Assembly (NCBI RefSeq): GCF_004698125.1
Contig: NZ_SRHV01000006.1
Span: 1-64,000 of the forward strand
DNA from: Halosimplex halophilum
GTDB taxonomy: Archaea > Halobacteriota > Halobacteria > Halobacteriales > Haloarculaceae
DNA: 64,000 bases
Direction of reading: 5' to 3'
Shown here: piece after piece, positions 39,039 through 48,167 of the stretch
How positions within the stretch are numbered: the first letter of the stretch is position 1
Layout of the letters: each line of letters opens with the position of its first letter
The notes under the pieces: generated by a model
The model's input: the letters and a program-made list of their open reading frames with translations, nothing else
Told to the model about the DNA's origin: nothing
Database searches by the model: none
Program-made: the position numbers and the translations under genes

Positions 39039-39895
39039 CGCCCCCCGGAGCTGTAGTGCTCGCTCTGGCGCTCGTGGCGATCATCGCCCTCCCGGCGCCG
39101 CTGATAGAGGCTCTCCTGACCCTGCCGGGGCTGCTGGTTCATGCCGCCCTGTTGCTGGTGCTGCTGGCGTCCCTGCTGCTGGTGTCCCTGTTGCTGGTGC
39201 TGCTGGTGTCCCTGTTGCTGCTGTCCCTGTTGCCGGTGCTGCTGGCGTCCCTGCTGCTGGGGATTCTGTTGGCGCTGTTGCTGGTCGTGTTGGTTGTGAC
39301 CCTGCTGCTGGTGTCCCCGCTGCTGTCGAGGACGCTGTCGGTGCTGCTGTTGGTTGCTCCGCTGGCCGTGTTGTCGGCCCTGCTGCTGCTCGCTCTGTCG
39401 GTGCTGGCCCTGCTGCTCGTCTCCCTGCTGGCCGCCGTAGTCCTGCTGGCTGCCGTACGGGCCCTTGTCGTAGTCCTGTCGGCCGTACTGGTCGCGCTGG
39501 CCGCCCTGCATCCCGCGCTGGCGGCGTTCGCCCCGCTGCTGGGACTGTTCGGGGCCCTGTTGCTGTGTCCCCTGCTGGTGGCCTCGGTGCTGTCCCTGTT
39601 GGCGTTGCTGCTGGTTGCCTTGCTGCTGTCCCTGCTGCTGGTGGCTCTGTCGGCGCTGCTGGCCCTGGCGCTGTCGGTGACCCTGGTGCTGGGACTGGCC
39701 CTGCTGGCCGTGGTGCTGTCCCTGCTGGTTCACCCGGTTGTACTGCTGCTGGGCGCGGCGGTGGTGCTGGAACTCGTGCTGTTGCTGGCCGTGCTGGTGC
39801 TGCTGGTCTCCCTGCTGGCTCTGTCCCCGGTGACCGCCCTGCTGGTGCTGTGCTCGATTCGAACGTCGGTCGTACTGGTCGCTGTGTCCGTTCAT
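39035..39895 (-). CDS. Gln/His/Arg-rich low-complexity protein
   Basis: 286 residues, about a third Gln, with much His, Arg and Gly (QQQGHQQHQQQGHQQQG-like runs), no hydrophobic core and strong basic charge, unlike most haloarchaeal proteins. The end (ESLYQRRREGDDRHERQSEHYSSG) is less repetitive. The minus strand is preferred to the long Leu-rich plus-strand frame because its stop is coupled to the following PRC gene and similar Q-rich proteins occur nearby. May form an intrinsically disordered stress protein; unproven. Confidence 0.6.
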   Translation of the reverse strand: MNGHSDQYDRRSNRAQHQQGGHRGQSQQGDQQHQHGQQQHEFQHHRRAQQQYNRVNQQGQHHGQQGQSQHQGHRQRQGQQRRQSHQQQGQQQGNQQQRQQGQHRGHQQGTQQQGPEQSQQRGERRQRGMQGGQRDQYGRQDYDKGPYGSQQDYGGQQGDEQQGQHRQSEQQQGRQHGQRSNQQQHRQRPRQQRGHQQQGHNQHDQQQRQQNPQQQGRQQHRQQGQQQQGHQQHQQQGHQQQGRQQHQQQGGMNQQPRQGQESLYQRRREGDDRHERQSEHYSSGGR

Positions 39896-40055
39896 GAGTG
39901 GATGACGGGCCCGTCCGTCGATACGGTCGGCCCGTGTGAGACGAGCGGCCGGACGCGCATAGTTAGCCGGCGCTTAGTCTCCCGTCCCGTTCCTCCCGGG
40001 CGCCCGCGTCGGTCGTCGCGGGACGGCGCGGGATCCGCTCCCGCGCTGCGCGGGA

Positions 40056-40394
40056 TCAGACGACGGCCTCGTCGGCCAGCCGGACGGTCCCGGAGTCGGG
40101 ATCGAACTCGATCACGCCGTGGTCGTCGAGCATCGGCAGCTGCCCGTGGTAGAACCAGGTCTGGACGCGCTGTTTCACGTCGTCCGAGACGTTCTCCGGG
40201 TCGTCGTCGGTGATCTGGGAGACCACGTGCGTCGCCACCTCGGCGACGCTCGCAGGTTCGTCGGTCTCCCGGAGGTACGCGAGCAGGTACCGGCAGTGCG
40301 GGTCGTCGAGCATATCGGCGATCCGCTCGCTACGCGCTTCCGCGTCGGTCCCGTGTCTGTCGACTACCGCCGTTTCGTCAGCCCCGTGAGTCAT
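40056..40394 (-). CDS. DUF7344-like winged-helix protein
   Basis: 112 residues: DPHCRYLLAYLRETDEPASVAEVATHVV (helix-turn-helix) then ENVSDDVKQRVQTWFYHGQLPMLDDHGVIEFD, a layout common to haloarchaeal DUF7344 proteins. Probably a DNA-binding regulator. ATG 40394 is preferred; the longer ORF adds an unlikely tail. Its promoter lies in 40395-40539, facing the next gene. Confidence 0.82.
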   Translation of the reverse strand: MTHGADETAVVDRHGTDAEARSERIADMLDDPHCRYLLAYLRETDEPASVAEVATHVVSQITDDDPENVSDDVKQRVQTWFYHGQLPMLDDHGVIEFDPDSGTVRLADEAVV

Positions 40395-40539
40395 GCAAGA
40401 CACGTTTCGCCCCGACACCCATGAGGGCGGCGCCTAAAGGAATAGCCCCCCGTCGCGTCCGGCGGTTGTCGGACGGGTCGGCTCCAGCCGGTCTACCGGC
40501 GGCCTGGGGTCTTTCCGGCCCGAGCGCGTACCCGTTTTC

Positions 40540-40902
40540 GTGCACGACCGACTCGCCAGAGCGAGGGACGCCGTCGACGAGGCCAGGGAGATAACCGACG
40601 ACGCGACCGCCATGGAGCAGCTCGCCTCCGTCCGGCAGGGGATCGAGCGCGTCGACGACGCGCTCGCCGACGACGCGGCCGACGAGGGGGAGGTCGCCGA
40701 CCCCGAGGCCGGGGACCGACTCGAATCGATCGAGCGACAGCTCGGGACGCTGGCCGACGACGTGGACGACCTTACGGTGTCGCACCTCTCGACCGCGCGC
40801 GACCAGCTCGACGCCTTCCGCCGCGAGTCGGCCGCCGACTGGACGGCGCCGACGGGCGACGACCGGGTCGACTCGACCGACGAGCGGGCCGACTCGACGT
40901 GA
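40540..40902 (+). CDS. Acidic helical hypothetical protein
   Basis: 120 residues from a GTG start: HDRLARARDAVDEAREITDD, then heptad-like segments (LESIERQLGTLADDVDDLT) and an acidic tail. Resembles short coiled-coil haloarchaeal proteins, but I cannot name a family. A shorter start at the ATG at 40612 would remove the first helix. Confidence 0.6.
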   Translation: MHDRLARARDAVDEAREITDDATAMEQLASVRQGIERVDDALADDAADEGEVADPEAGDRLESIERQLGTLADDVDDLTVSHLSTARDQLDAFRRESAADWTAPTGDDRVDSTDERADST

Positions 40903-40921
40903 CTCCCCGCGTGGACCCGCG

Positions 40922-41749
40922 TCAGTCGCCGCCTCCGCCCTCGGTCGCTGACGGGTCGGTCGGTGCCGGGGTCTCGCACCGGCCGTCGGTCGCCGCCCCG
41001 CCGTCGGTCACCGTTCCGCCGTCGGTGGCGGCCGAGCCGCTGGGCTCGGGCGTCGCCGAGCGGGCGGTGCCCATCCAGCGGTCGATGTTCTCGGCGACGT
41101 AGGAGTGGCCGCCCCAGCCCAGCGCGACGCCGGCGCCGATCGCGACGGCCGCGGCCAGGCCCCAGGCGAACGCCTCGGCGAACGTGTAGAGGATGCCCAC
41201 GTCGATGCCCATCGTGTCGAGGCCGATGACGATGGCCGTGAAGTAGAGGAACATCCGGGTCCCGGCGGCGAACCACGAGGTGTATGCGGTCTCGGTGGCC
41301 GCCCGGGTCCGCATGATCGCGTCGCCGATGAAGTCCGCGACGATGAAGCCGAAGACGATGACGGCCAGGCCGGCGATGAACGCCGGCAGGTACGAGACGG
41401 CGGTCTGGACCCACTGCGAGAGCAGGTCGATCGCCATGACGTTCGCCGCCGCGAGGATCGCCAGCGCGATGACGAACCACTTGGCGAGCGCCCCGAAGGT
41501 ATCCGAGACCGCGCGTCTCGACCCGCCCATGATACGTCCGAGCGGGGTGTCCATCGCCATCGTGTCCAGTCCGACCCTGTCGGTGAGCGACGAGACGGCC
41601 TTCCCGACCGCGGCGGCGACGAGCCAGCCGACGACCAGGATGAGCAACGCGCCCAGCAACCGCGGCAGGAACGCGATGATATCGGCGACGGTCTCCTCGA
41701 GGAACGCTGGGATCTCGATCTGTGCGACGGTGTGGGAATAGCTCGTCAT
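40922..41749 (-). CDS. CmpX-type mechanosensitive-channel-family protein
   Basis: 275 residues. Two repeats of the conserved TM-helix unit (PF05552) and an MscS-like core: FLPRLLGALLILVVGWLVAAAVGKAVSSLTDRVGLD, YLPAFIAGLAVIVFGFIVADFIGDAIM, and GWGGHSYVAENIDRWM. A polar tail with TDGG repeats follows. Likely an osmotic-stress membrane protein. ATG 41749 chosen over a longer start. Confidence 0.88.
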   Translation of the reverse strand: MTSYSHTVAQIEIPAFLEETVADIIAFLPRLLGALLILVVGWLVAAAVGKAVSSLTDRVGLDTMAMDTPLGRIMGGSRRAVSDTFGALAKWFVIALAILAAANVMAIDLLSQWVQTAVSYLPAFIAGLAVIVFGFIVADFIGDAIMRTRAATETAYTSWFAAGTRMFLYFTAIVIGLDTMGIDVGILYTFAEAFAWGLAAAVAIGAGVALGWGGHSYVAENIDRWMGTARSATPEPSGSAATDGGTVTDGGAATDGRCETPAPTDPSATEGGGGD

Positions 41750-41917
41750 GAGTGACACCGCCGATCTGTTCGGCCGCGCGACCCGAAAAGCGGGAGGCTG
41801 CACTCGCAACCCGCCTGCCGGAATCCACGGCCAAACGGCCGGTATGCCGCCGATACCGAGCGCGCGCCCGGTGAACTGACTGTGGCCTTTTCCGGCGTCC
41901 GCGCCGACGTTCCACCG

Positions 41918-43270
41918 ATGTCCGAGAAACGAGACGCGTCACGACAGAGTCAGATCACGACGGACACGGATACCGTCCGCGACTGGGGCGACAGCCACGG
42001 GCGAGTCCCGGTCCGCTACGAGGAGGGCGGCGAGACACGGCTCGGACTGTACCCCGAGTCGGAGGTCGAGGAGCGCCACAGCCGGCTCGACTGGGAGGAG
42101 TTCGACGAGCACATGCGCGAACACGACATGGTCGTCGTCCGTCACGGCGACGAGGGGGAGTTCGAGGTGATGGACCGCTCGGAGGTGGCCAGCCACGCCG
42201 CGGTCAGCGACCAAGAGGTCGAGGAGACCCTCCTCGAGGGCGAGACCGTCGAATCGAAGTTCACCGAGCGGGCGGTCGTCGAGCACACGGTCGTCGAGGA
42301 GGTGACTGTCGAGAGCGAGGTCTCCGACCGCGAGATGGTCGAGTCCGACACCGTCGACGTCGAGATGATCTCCCGCGAGGTCGAGGACTGCGAGGTCACG
42401 GACCTGGACACGACCGACGTGGGGATGGAGGCGCTGAACACCTTCGGGAGCGGCACGCACACCGAGGTCGATTGCGAGGTCGAGGTCACCGTCGACGAGG
42501 CCTGGACGGTCACGAAGGAGAACGTCGAGCGGGTCACGATCGAGAGCCGGGTCGTCGACACGGACGTCGAGGAGACCGAGACCGTGGAGACCGACACCAT
42601 GCGGGAGACCGTCGACCTCGAGGGCGTCGAGCAGACGGTCCTGGAGGGCGAACTCGTCGCCTCGCCCCACGCCGCGGAGCAGGCCGTCGAGGAGGGCCAC
42701 GTCGAGAGCCGGTTCCGCGACGACGACGTTATCGAGACCCACCTCTTCAGGACGCAGGTGATCGAGGAGGACCTGTCGGTCCGCCGGATGATCACCGGGG
42801 AGATCTCCGACGCCGAGACGCTCTCCTCGGAGACCATCTCCCACGCGGTCGTCGAGAGCGACATCGTCGAACCCGCCGAGTACGAACGGGAGCTGGTCGT
42901 CGAGGACCGCGAGGCGACCGGCAGCGCGGCGGGCGTCGAGGACACCGAGACGCTGGAGGCGGACGAGCCGGCGACCGAGGAGCCGGCGGCCGCCGAACGG
43001 TCCGGCGCAGCCGACGAGACGGCACGGATCGAACCGACCGAGGACGACGTGGGCAAGACGGTCGTCAACGCAAGCGGCGACGAGGTCGGGATGGTCGCCT
43101 CCGTCGAGAACGACCGGATGTACGTCGACCCCCACCCCTCGATCACGGACCGCATCCGGACGGCGCTGGGGTGGGGCAACGACGACGACGACACCTACCC
43201 AGTCGACGAGGACCACGTCGCCCGCATCGAGGACGACGAGGTCGTCCTCGGCGTCGACCGGCAGGGATAG
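41918..43270 (+). CDS. Repetitive beta-rich acidic protein with C-terminal PRC-barrel-like domain
   Basis: 450 residues. After a degenerate PRC-like N-terminus (about 20-80: GRVPVRYEEGGETRLGLYPESEVEE) comes a long run (about 90-330) of short alternating Val/Glu/Thr/Asp segments such as VVEHTVVEEVTVESEVSDREMVES, which look like stacked beta strands. An acidic linker then leads to a PRC-like C-terminus (DDVGKTVVNASGDEVGMVASVENDRMYVDP...ALGWGNDDDDTYPVDEDHVARI), paralogous to the small proteins at 38793 and 54019. No known function. Haloarchaeal. Confidence 0.82.
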   Translation: MSEKRDASRQSQITTDTDTVRDWGDSHGRVPVRYEEGGETRLGLYPESEVEERHSRLDWEEFDEHMREHDMVVVRHGDEGEFEVMDRSEVASHAAVSDQEVEETLLEGETVESKFTERAVVEHTVVEEVTVESEVSDREMVESDTVDVEMISREVEDCEVTDLDTTDVGMEALNTFGSGTHTEVDCEVEVTVDEAWTVTKENVERVTIESRVVDTDVEETETVETDTMRETVDLEGVEQTVLEGELVASPHAAEQAVEEGHVESRFRDDDVIETHLFRTQVIEEDLSVRRMITGEISDAETLSSETISHAVVESDIVEPAEYERELVVEDREATGSAAGVEDTETLEADEPATEEPAAAERSGAADETARIEPTEDDVGKTVVNASGDEVGMVASVENDRMYVDPHPSITDRIRTALGWGNDDDDTYPVDEDHVARIEDDEVVLGVDRQG

Positions 43271-43274
43271 GCTG

Positions 43275-43832
43275 TCAGGCGGGTATCCAGGAGACGACTT
43301 CCGCCGACGGCGGCCCGGCGCCGGCGGGACAGCCGACCGTCGCGTTGCGGCGGGCGTTGGCCGGGACGTTTTCGAAGGTGACCCGCCGGCGCGGCTCGGG
43401 ACAGGCGACGCTGACGGTCGCGGAGACGAGCCCGGCGTCGCCCTCGTTGCGCAGCACCACGCCGTAGTACGTCGCGTTCGCGCTCGTCCCGCGCTCGCCG
43501 GCCACGCTCGCGGTCGGCTCGGCGGCCGACGCGCCGGCGAACGCCGACCAGACGGCGAAGCCGAACAGTCCCACGGTCAGCGCGACCGCGAGGACCATCA
43601 CGACTCGCTCCATCGTCGAGACGGCGGCCTCCTCGGGGGTGTCGTCGGCGTCCGCGTCGGGGCCCGGCCCGCTGTCGTCGGCGTCGGCGGCGTCCCCGTA
43701 CCCCTCGTAGTCGTCGTCGCCGGCCGCCCGGCGGTCCCGGTCGTCGTGTTCGCGGTCGCCGCCGCGGTCGGCTCCCCGGTCCCCGTTGGCGCGGTCGCGC
43801 TCCCGGTCACCGCCGCGGTCCGGCTCGGACAT
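43275..43832 (-). CDS. TIGR02588-like membrane-anchored protein
   Basis: 185 residues: an Asp/Arg-rich cytoplasmic head (1-75), one membrane helix (VVMVLAVALTVGLFGFAVWSAFAG) and an external Ig-like domain (GVVLRNEGDAGLVSATVSVACPEP...GCPAG) with two cysteines. Its ATG overlaps the stop of the upstream membrane gene (TGATG). TIGR02587 and TIGR02588 genes occur together in many genomes, and this pair fits. Function unknown. Confidence 0.75.
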   Translation of the reverse strand: MSEPDRGGDRERDRANGDRGADRGGDREHDDRDRRAAGDDDYEGYGDAADADDSGPGPDADADDTPEEAAVSTMERVVMVLAVALTVGLFGFAVWSAFAGASAAEPTASVAGERGTSANATYYGVVLRNEGDAGLVSATVSVACPEPRRRVTFENVPANARRNATVGCPAGAGPPSAEVVSWIPA

Positions 43833-44653
43833 CAGAGCACTACCTCGCCGGCGCTGGCGCCGGTCGCGGCGGGGAACCCGAGGACGATGGTGAGCTGGAC
43901 CCACTCGGCGACGCCGCGGCCGCTGAACTGGCCGAACCCGGCCAGCAGGACGACCGAGACGGCCAGCGCGACGGCGTAGGCGGTCGCTGCGGTCCCGACC
44001 TGCAGCAGGTGGGTGCGGCCCTCGATGCGGTCGCGGTGACCGCGGAACTCCAGCTCGTGGAGGACGAGGTGGACGACGCCGACCGAGAGGACGACGACGA
44101 GCGCGAGGCGCGGCCAGCCGGCGTTGCGCGCGATGACGACCACCTCCTCGGTGGGCGCCACCGGGACCGAGAGGAAGACGGCGCCGAGCGCGAACACGGT
44201 CAGGTTGTGCGGGAACGCCTCCTCCTCGATGGGGGCGTCGGTCTGGCCGAGCAGGCGGTTGGCCAGCGCGGCGCCGAACCCGAACGGGACCACCAGGACC
44301 AGCGCCATCCGGACGACGGTCGAGGGGGAGTCGCCGAGCGTGACGACGCCGAACGCGAGCACCACCACCAGCGCGGCGACGACGCTCTGGGCCACCAGCT
44401 CGGCGAAGTCGGTGACGACCCGGAGCGTGGGTTCCCGCTCGTCGCCGTCGAGTCGGCGGAAGCCGACGCTGCGCACGAGCAGGAACACAAGGGCGAGTCC
44501 GACGGCCGCGAACGCGACGAGGTGGGCGATCGGGAGCCGCCAGCTGAGCCACCACGTCTCCATCGTCACCAGCATCGAGACGCCGACGACCAGCAGGGCG
44601 CCGGCGACGCCGCGGCCCTGCGTGCGCAACTCCGCGAGGACTCCGTTCGACAT
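43832..44653 (-). CDS. TIGR02587-like (DUF2391) integral membrane protein
   Basis: 273 residues with about eight membrane helices. Landmarks VVPFGFGAALANRLLGQ, FLSVPVAPTEEVVVIA and LVLHELEFRGHRDR fit the TIGR02587/DUF2391 family, which pairs with the gene following it. The family lacks a known activity. Divergence from its neighbours and one-base coupling to the downstream gene mark a two-gene operon. Confidence 0.8.
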   Translation of the reverse strand: MSNGVLAELRTQGRGVAGALLVVGVSMLVTMETWWLSWRLPIAHLVAFAAVGLALVFLLVRSVGFRRLDGDEREPTLRVVTDFAELVAQSVVAALVVVLAFGVVTLGDSPSTVVRMALVLVVPFGFGAALANRLLGQTDAPIEEEAFPHNLTVFALGAVFLSVPVAPTEEVVVIARNAGWPRLALVVVLSVGVVHLVLHELEFRGHRDRIEGRTHLLQVGTAATAYAVALAVSVVLLAGFGQFSGRGVAEWVQLTIVLGFPAATGASAGEVVL

Positions 44654-44782
44654 ACTCCCCGGGTGGGCGGCCTCCGATAAATGAGTCCCCGTCGGTTACC
44701 GGCGAGCCGCCGGTGTAACGGCCGCTTACCGTCGATGTGGCCGGGCCCGAACCGGACACGGACCGGACCCGAACCGGACGAG

Positions 44783-45049
44783 CTAGTCCTCCCAGACGAG
44801 TTCCAGCGAGAGGTCGGCCGTACACCCCGGTCCCCGTACCTCCCCGGCGTTCTCTTCGACCTCGACGTCGTCCTCGTCGAGGTAGTTCGGGCAGTGGCCG
44901 TCCTCGATCACCTGCATGACGGTGACGGTGGTCCCGCAGGCCGGGCAGTCGAGGGCGATACCCTCCTCGTCCTCGTGGATCGCGTCGGGGCCGAGCGTCA
45001 TCCGGGCGCCGCTCGGCGCGTCGCCGCTGGCGCTCTCGCTGTCGGTCAT
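44783..45049 (-). CDS. Small zinc-ribbon-like protein
   Basis: 88 residues with CPACGTTVTVMQVIEDGHCPNYL and a later Cys in GPGCTADL: a CxxC-x(n)-C...C arrangement that could bind one Zn. The rest is acidic. No named family. Alone and divergent from the GNAT gene. Confidence 0.7.
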   Translation of the reverse strand: MTDSESASGDAPSGARMTLGPDAIHEDEEGIALDCPACGTTVTVMQVIEDGHCPNYLDEDDVEVEENAGEVRGPGCTADLSLELVWED

Positions 45050-45129
45050 CGTGACTGCGCTTGGGGCCCCCGCCGGAAAAGGGCCCGGTCGACCCGAGGT
45101 TTACGGGGCGGGCGGTCCAACCCGGGAGT

Positions 45130-45879
45130 ATGGAGATCAGAGACGCCAGAGCGAGCGATGCACAGGGGATCGCCGACACGGCGCGCGCGTCGCTGCGGGA
45201 GTCGTACGACTTCCTCGCCGACGGGACGATCGACGAGGTGGTCGCGGAGTGGTACGACGGCGAACGCGTCGCCGAAACGGTCGACGACGAGGAAAGCGCG
45301 TGGCTCGTCGCCGAGGACGGCGACGCGGTCGTCGGGTTCGTCCAGGGCGTCCTGGTCGACGCCGAGCCGCCGGTGGGCGAGATCCACTGGCTGCACGTCG
45401 CGCCGGACGCCCGCGAGGAGGGGCTGGCGCGGCAGCTGCTCGGGCAGGTCCAGGAGACCTTCGAGAAGCGCGGCGCCGGCCGGCTCCGCGGGACCGTCCT
45501 CGCCGGGAACGAGGCGGGCTGGTCGTTCTACGAGGCCGACGGCTTCGAGCGCGTCGACGAGCGCGAGGTGACCGTCGCCGGCGACGCCTACGACGAGTAC
45601 GTCTACGAGCGGGCGATGGGGGAGGCGGCCGAGGACCTGGTCGTCGAGCCGGTCGAGACGCCGGCCGGGGAGCTGTTCGTGAACTTCAGCGAGGGCGAGC
45701 GCGGGTCGAAGGCGCCGTTCTACGCCGCCTACCGGACTCGCGACCTCGAGGAGAAGTACGGCTGGTACTGCAGCAACTGCGAGTCGGTCAGCACGGCGAT
45801 GGACTCGATGGGCCACATCGAGTGCAACGACTGCGGCAACCGCCGGAAGGCGACCCGCTGGGACGCCTCGTACCTGTAG
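45130..45879 (+). CDS. GNAT acetyltransferase with C-terminal zinc ribbon (DUF5816-like)
   Basis: 249 residues. Residues 1-165 form a GNAT domain with the acetyl-CoA loop APDAREEGLARQLLGQVQ and the motif-B region SFYEADGFERVDERE. Residues 170-249 hold a second domain ending with CSNCESVSTAMDSMGHIECNDCGNRRKATRWDASYL, a four-Cys zinc ribbon as in DUF5816. The acceptor is unknown. ATG 45130 removes a tail encoded by upstream noncoding sequence. Confidence 0.88.
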   Translation: MEIRDARASDAQGIADTARASLRESYDFLADGTIDEVVAEWYDGERVAETVDDEESAWLVAEDGDAVVGFVQGVLVDAEPPVGEIHWLHVAPDAREEGLARQLLGQVQETFEKRGAGRLRGTVLAGNEAGWSFYEADGFERVDEREVTVAGDAYDEYVYERAMGEAAEDLVVEPVETPAGELFVNFSEGERGSKAPFYAAYRTRDLEEKYGWYCSNCESVSTAMDSMGHIECNDCGNRRKATRWDASYL

Positions 45880-46072
45880 GGCGGTCCGGAGCCGGGTCCC
45901 GGCCGTCGACGGTGATATCGGCCGGTAGGGCGGACTTACCCCCGAAGGGTTTAGGCGGGTTGCGGTCGTACCCAGGGAGAACGAATCGCCCGATGACAGT
46001 CGAATTCAGCGGCCGAGCGCGACCGGGCTGTGAGACCTTCGGCCGCCGTCGACCGCGGGCGACCGCACACCC

Positions 46073-46792
46073 ATGACGCGTTCGAGAAACACGCAAGCGT
46101 CACTGTCTGATTCACCGCTGGTATCGGCGGACCGGGCCGACGGCGCTCGGCTCGACGAGGCCTCCCGCCGGGCGTGGTCGGAGGCGATGACCGTCCGGCC
46201 GTTCGGCGACGCCTACCTGGTCGACTGCGACGACGGGACACACTACGTGCGGCTGGGACCGAGCACGTGCTCCTGCGGCGATTCGCCCGCGGAGGACCGC
46301 TGTGTGCACGTCCGCCGGGTGGCCATCGAGATCAACCTCGGCAGGGTGCCGCCGCCCGCCGAGCGGACGGTCCCCTGCGCGGGCTGTGGCCGTCAGGTCG
46401 CCGTCTCCGCGGCGGATTCGCCGCCGCCGCTGTGCGCCGACTGTCGGCTGGAGCCGGGCGACCTCGTCGTCGACGAGGCCGGCGACGGGGAGACGCCGCT
46501 GCTCGTGGTGTCCGAACCCGGTCGACCCGCGGACGTGGTGGCGCTGCCGGACGACGACCGGTCGGTCGCGGACTACCCCGGCAACGACGGGTACGCGGCC
46601 GACGAGCCCGTCGTCGAGGTGGTGTACCCGCGAGCCGTCTCGACGGACCGACCGCCGCGCCGGTACCGGTTCCCGCTCGCCCGGCTGGAGCGGCCCGACC
46701 GCGGCGACAGGCCGCCCGAACGCGGCGGCGGCGAACGGCCGAACGAGAGGGACGGCCGCGATGGCGAAGCCGCCGTCGTCGACGGCCAGTGA
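46073..46792 (+). CDS. SWIM zinc-finger-like protein
   Basis: 239 residues. A SWIM motif CSC-x(7)-CVHVRR (about residues 65-80) follows DGTHYVRLGPST. A second CAGCGR...LCADC zinc ribbon comes next, then a beta-rich domain (ADEPVVEVVYPRAV...RYRFPLARLER) and a polar tail. SWIM domains bind DNA or protein and in archaea occur near Rad51-like or regulatory genes. Single gene. Confidence 0.75.
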   Translation: MTRSRNTQASLSDSPLVSADRADGARLDEASRRAWSEAMTVRPFGDAYLVDCDDGTHYVRLGPSTCSCGDSPAEDRCVHVRRVAIEINLGRVPPPAERTVPCAGCGRQVAVSAADSPPPLCADCRLEPGDLVVDEAGDGETPLLVVSEPGRPADVVALPDDDRSVADYPGNDGYAADEPVVEVVYPRAVSTDRPPRRYRFPLARLERPDRGDRPPERGGGERPNERDGRDGEAAVVDGQ

Positions 46793-47015
46793 CGGCGGGA
46801 TCGCGGCCGAGAGGGATCCGTACATCCGCGACCCCGAGGGCGCGCGGCGATCCGGGCGACCGCTCCCGGCCTCCGCCGAGTACCTGCGAGCGCAAGGAAC
46901 ACCTTTACCGTCGACGCCGTATGGTAGCCCGACCTTTTCGGGGACGTAACCCGGCACTTGCAACGGTGGGCTGTGTATACTATTGGGGACGGACGAGCAA
47001 CGCCGAGACACCCGA

Positions 47016-47660
47016 ATGAGTACCATCGTGAAAGCCACGCTGCCGGTCGAGGAGTTCGCGCTCGCGGAGACGTTCGACGCCGTCCCGGCGGTGGAGTTCG
47101 ACGCGGTGCGGCTGGTGACACACGGCACCGACCGCGTCGTGCCGCTGCTGTGGGCGACCGACGCCGACTCGACGGCGGTCGCGGAGGCGCTGGCGGCCGA
47201 CGAGTCGACGGACGAGGTGGCGCTCGTCTCCCGGCGCAACCACGACTCGCTGTTCCGGATGCGCTGGACCGCCGACGTCCGGTTCGTCACGCACGTCCTC
47301 GTCGAGGAGGACGGCGCCGTCGTCAGCGCCCGCGGGACGAGCGACGGCTGGACGTTCCGCGTGCTCTTCCCGGAGCACGACGCCGTCTCGTCGACCTACG
47401 CCGCCTGCGAGGACCAGGACGTCGACATCGACGTGACCCAGATCTACCACCTCGACGACGCGCCCTCGCTGGGCGGGTTCCACCTCACCGACGAGCAGTT
47501 CAGGACCGTCCGGACCGCGCTCGAACGGGGCTACTACAAGGTCCCCCGCGAGACGACGCTGGAGGAGCTGGCGGACGAACTGGACGTGTCCCACCAGGCG
47601 CTCTCCGAGCGGCTCCGCCGGGGGCACCTCGCGCTCATCGAGAACGTCGTCAGTCCGTAG
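47016..47660 (+). CDS. Bat-type HTH regulator (paralogue 1)
   Basis: 214 residues beginning MSTIVKATLPVEEFALAETF, then an N-terminal beta-rich sensor domain and a C-terminal HTH_10: LTDEQFRTVRTALERGYYKVPR...ELADELDVSHQALSERLRRGH. Closely parallel to 57278-57976, which shares the opening and the HTH. The signal is unknown. ATG at 47016 is set by the shared N-terminus. Confidence 0.9.
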   Translation: MSTIVKATLPVEEFALAETFDAVPAVEFDAVRLVTHGTDRVVPLLWATDADSTAVAEALAADESTDEVALVSRRNHDSLFRMRWTADVRFVTHVLVEEDGAVVSARGTSDGWTFRVLFPEHDAVSSTYAACEDQDVDIDVTQIYHLDDAPSLGGFHLTDEQFRTVRTALERGYYKVPRETTLEELADELDVSHQALSERLRRGHLALIENVVSP

Positions 47661-47693
47661 CCGCCGGCGAACGGGCCGGGGCCGAGCGGGGTC

Positions 47694-48167
47694 CTACTCG
47701 TCGGCGCCGGGCGAAGCGGCCGACTCGCCGGCCCGCGCGCTCCCGGTTCCGGTCGACCCCGGGGTGTGTTCCGTTCGTCCGTCTTCCGTCCGCGCCCGTC
47801 CGCCGCCCTGCTGCTCCTCCTCGAACTCCGACCACGTGGACTGCTCGGTGTCCGAGCGCCGTTTCCGGACGAGGTAGGCGGCGGCGCCCGTGGCGGCGAC
47901 GCTCAGGAGGAGCAGGCCGACCTTCGACCCGCCGCCGTCGTCGCTACCGTCGGATGTCGAGCGATCGGCGGGCTCCGTGCGGTCGTCCGGTCCGGACCGC
48001 CCGGCCTCAGTTTCGCCCTCGCGGTCACGGACGGCGACGGCCTCCTCCGCCAGCGCCTCCCGGACGGCCTCCTTGACCGGTTCGCGCACCAGTTCGGCGA
48101 CGACGTAGCGCGCGCCGTCGGTCATCGCCTCGCGCTTCGAGTTCGCGGCTGACTGCTCTGTTGCCAT
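47694..48167 (-). CDS. Single-helix membrane protein of haloarchaea
   Basis: 157 residues: an amphipathic helix (REPVKEAVREALAEEAVAVR), an acidic disordered stretch, a membrane helix (VGLLLLSVAATGAAAYLV) with basic stop-transfer RKRR, and an acidic C-terminal tail. No family named. May be a scaffold or stress protein. Confidence 0.65.
   Translation of the reverse strand: MATEQSAANSKREAMTDGARYVVAELVREPVKEAVREALAEEAVAVRDREGETEAGRSGPDDRTEPADRSTSDGSDDGGGSKVGLLLLSVAATGAAAYLVRKRRSDTEQSTWSEFEEEQQGGGRARTEDGRTEHTPGSTGTGSARAGESAASPGADE

Noticed and set aside
39056-40213. 385-codon Leu-rich plus-strand ORF
   Set aside because: Caused by CTG/CAG repeats; would be a long run of Leu with no spaced charges. 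The minus frame is coupled to a real gene.
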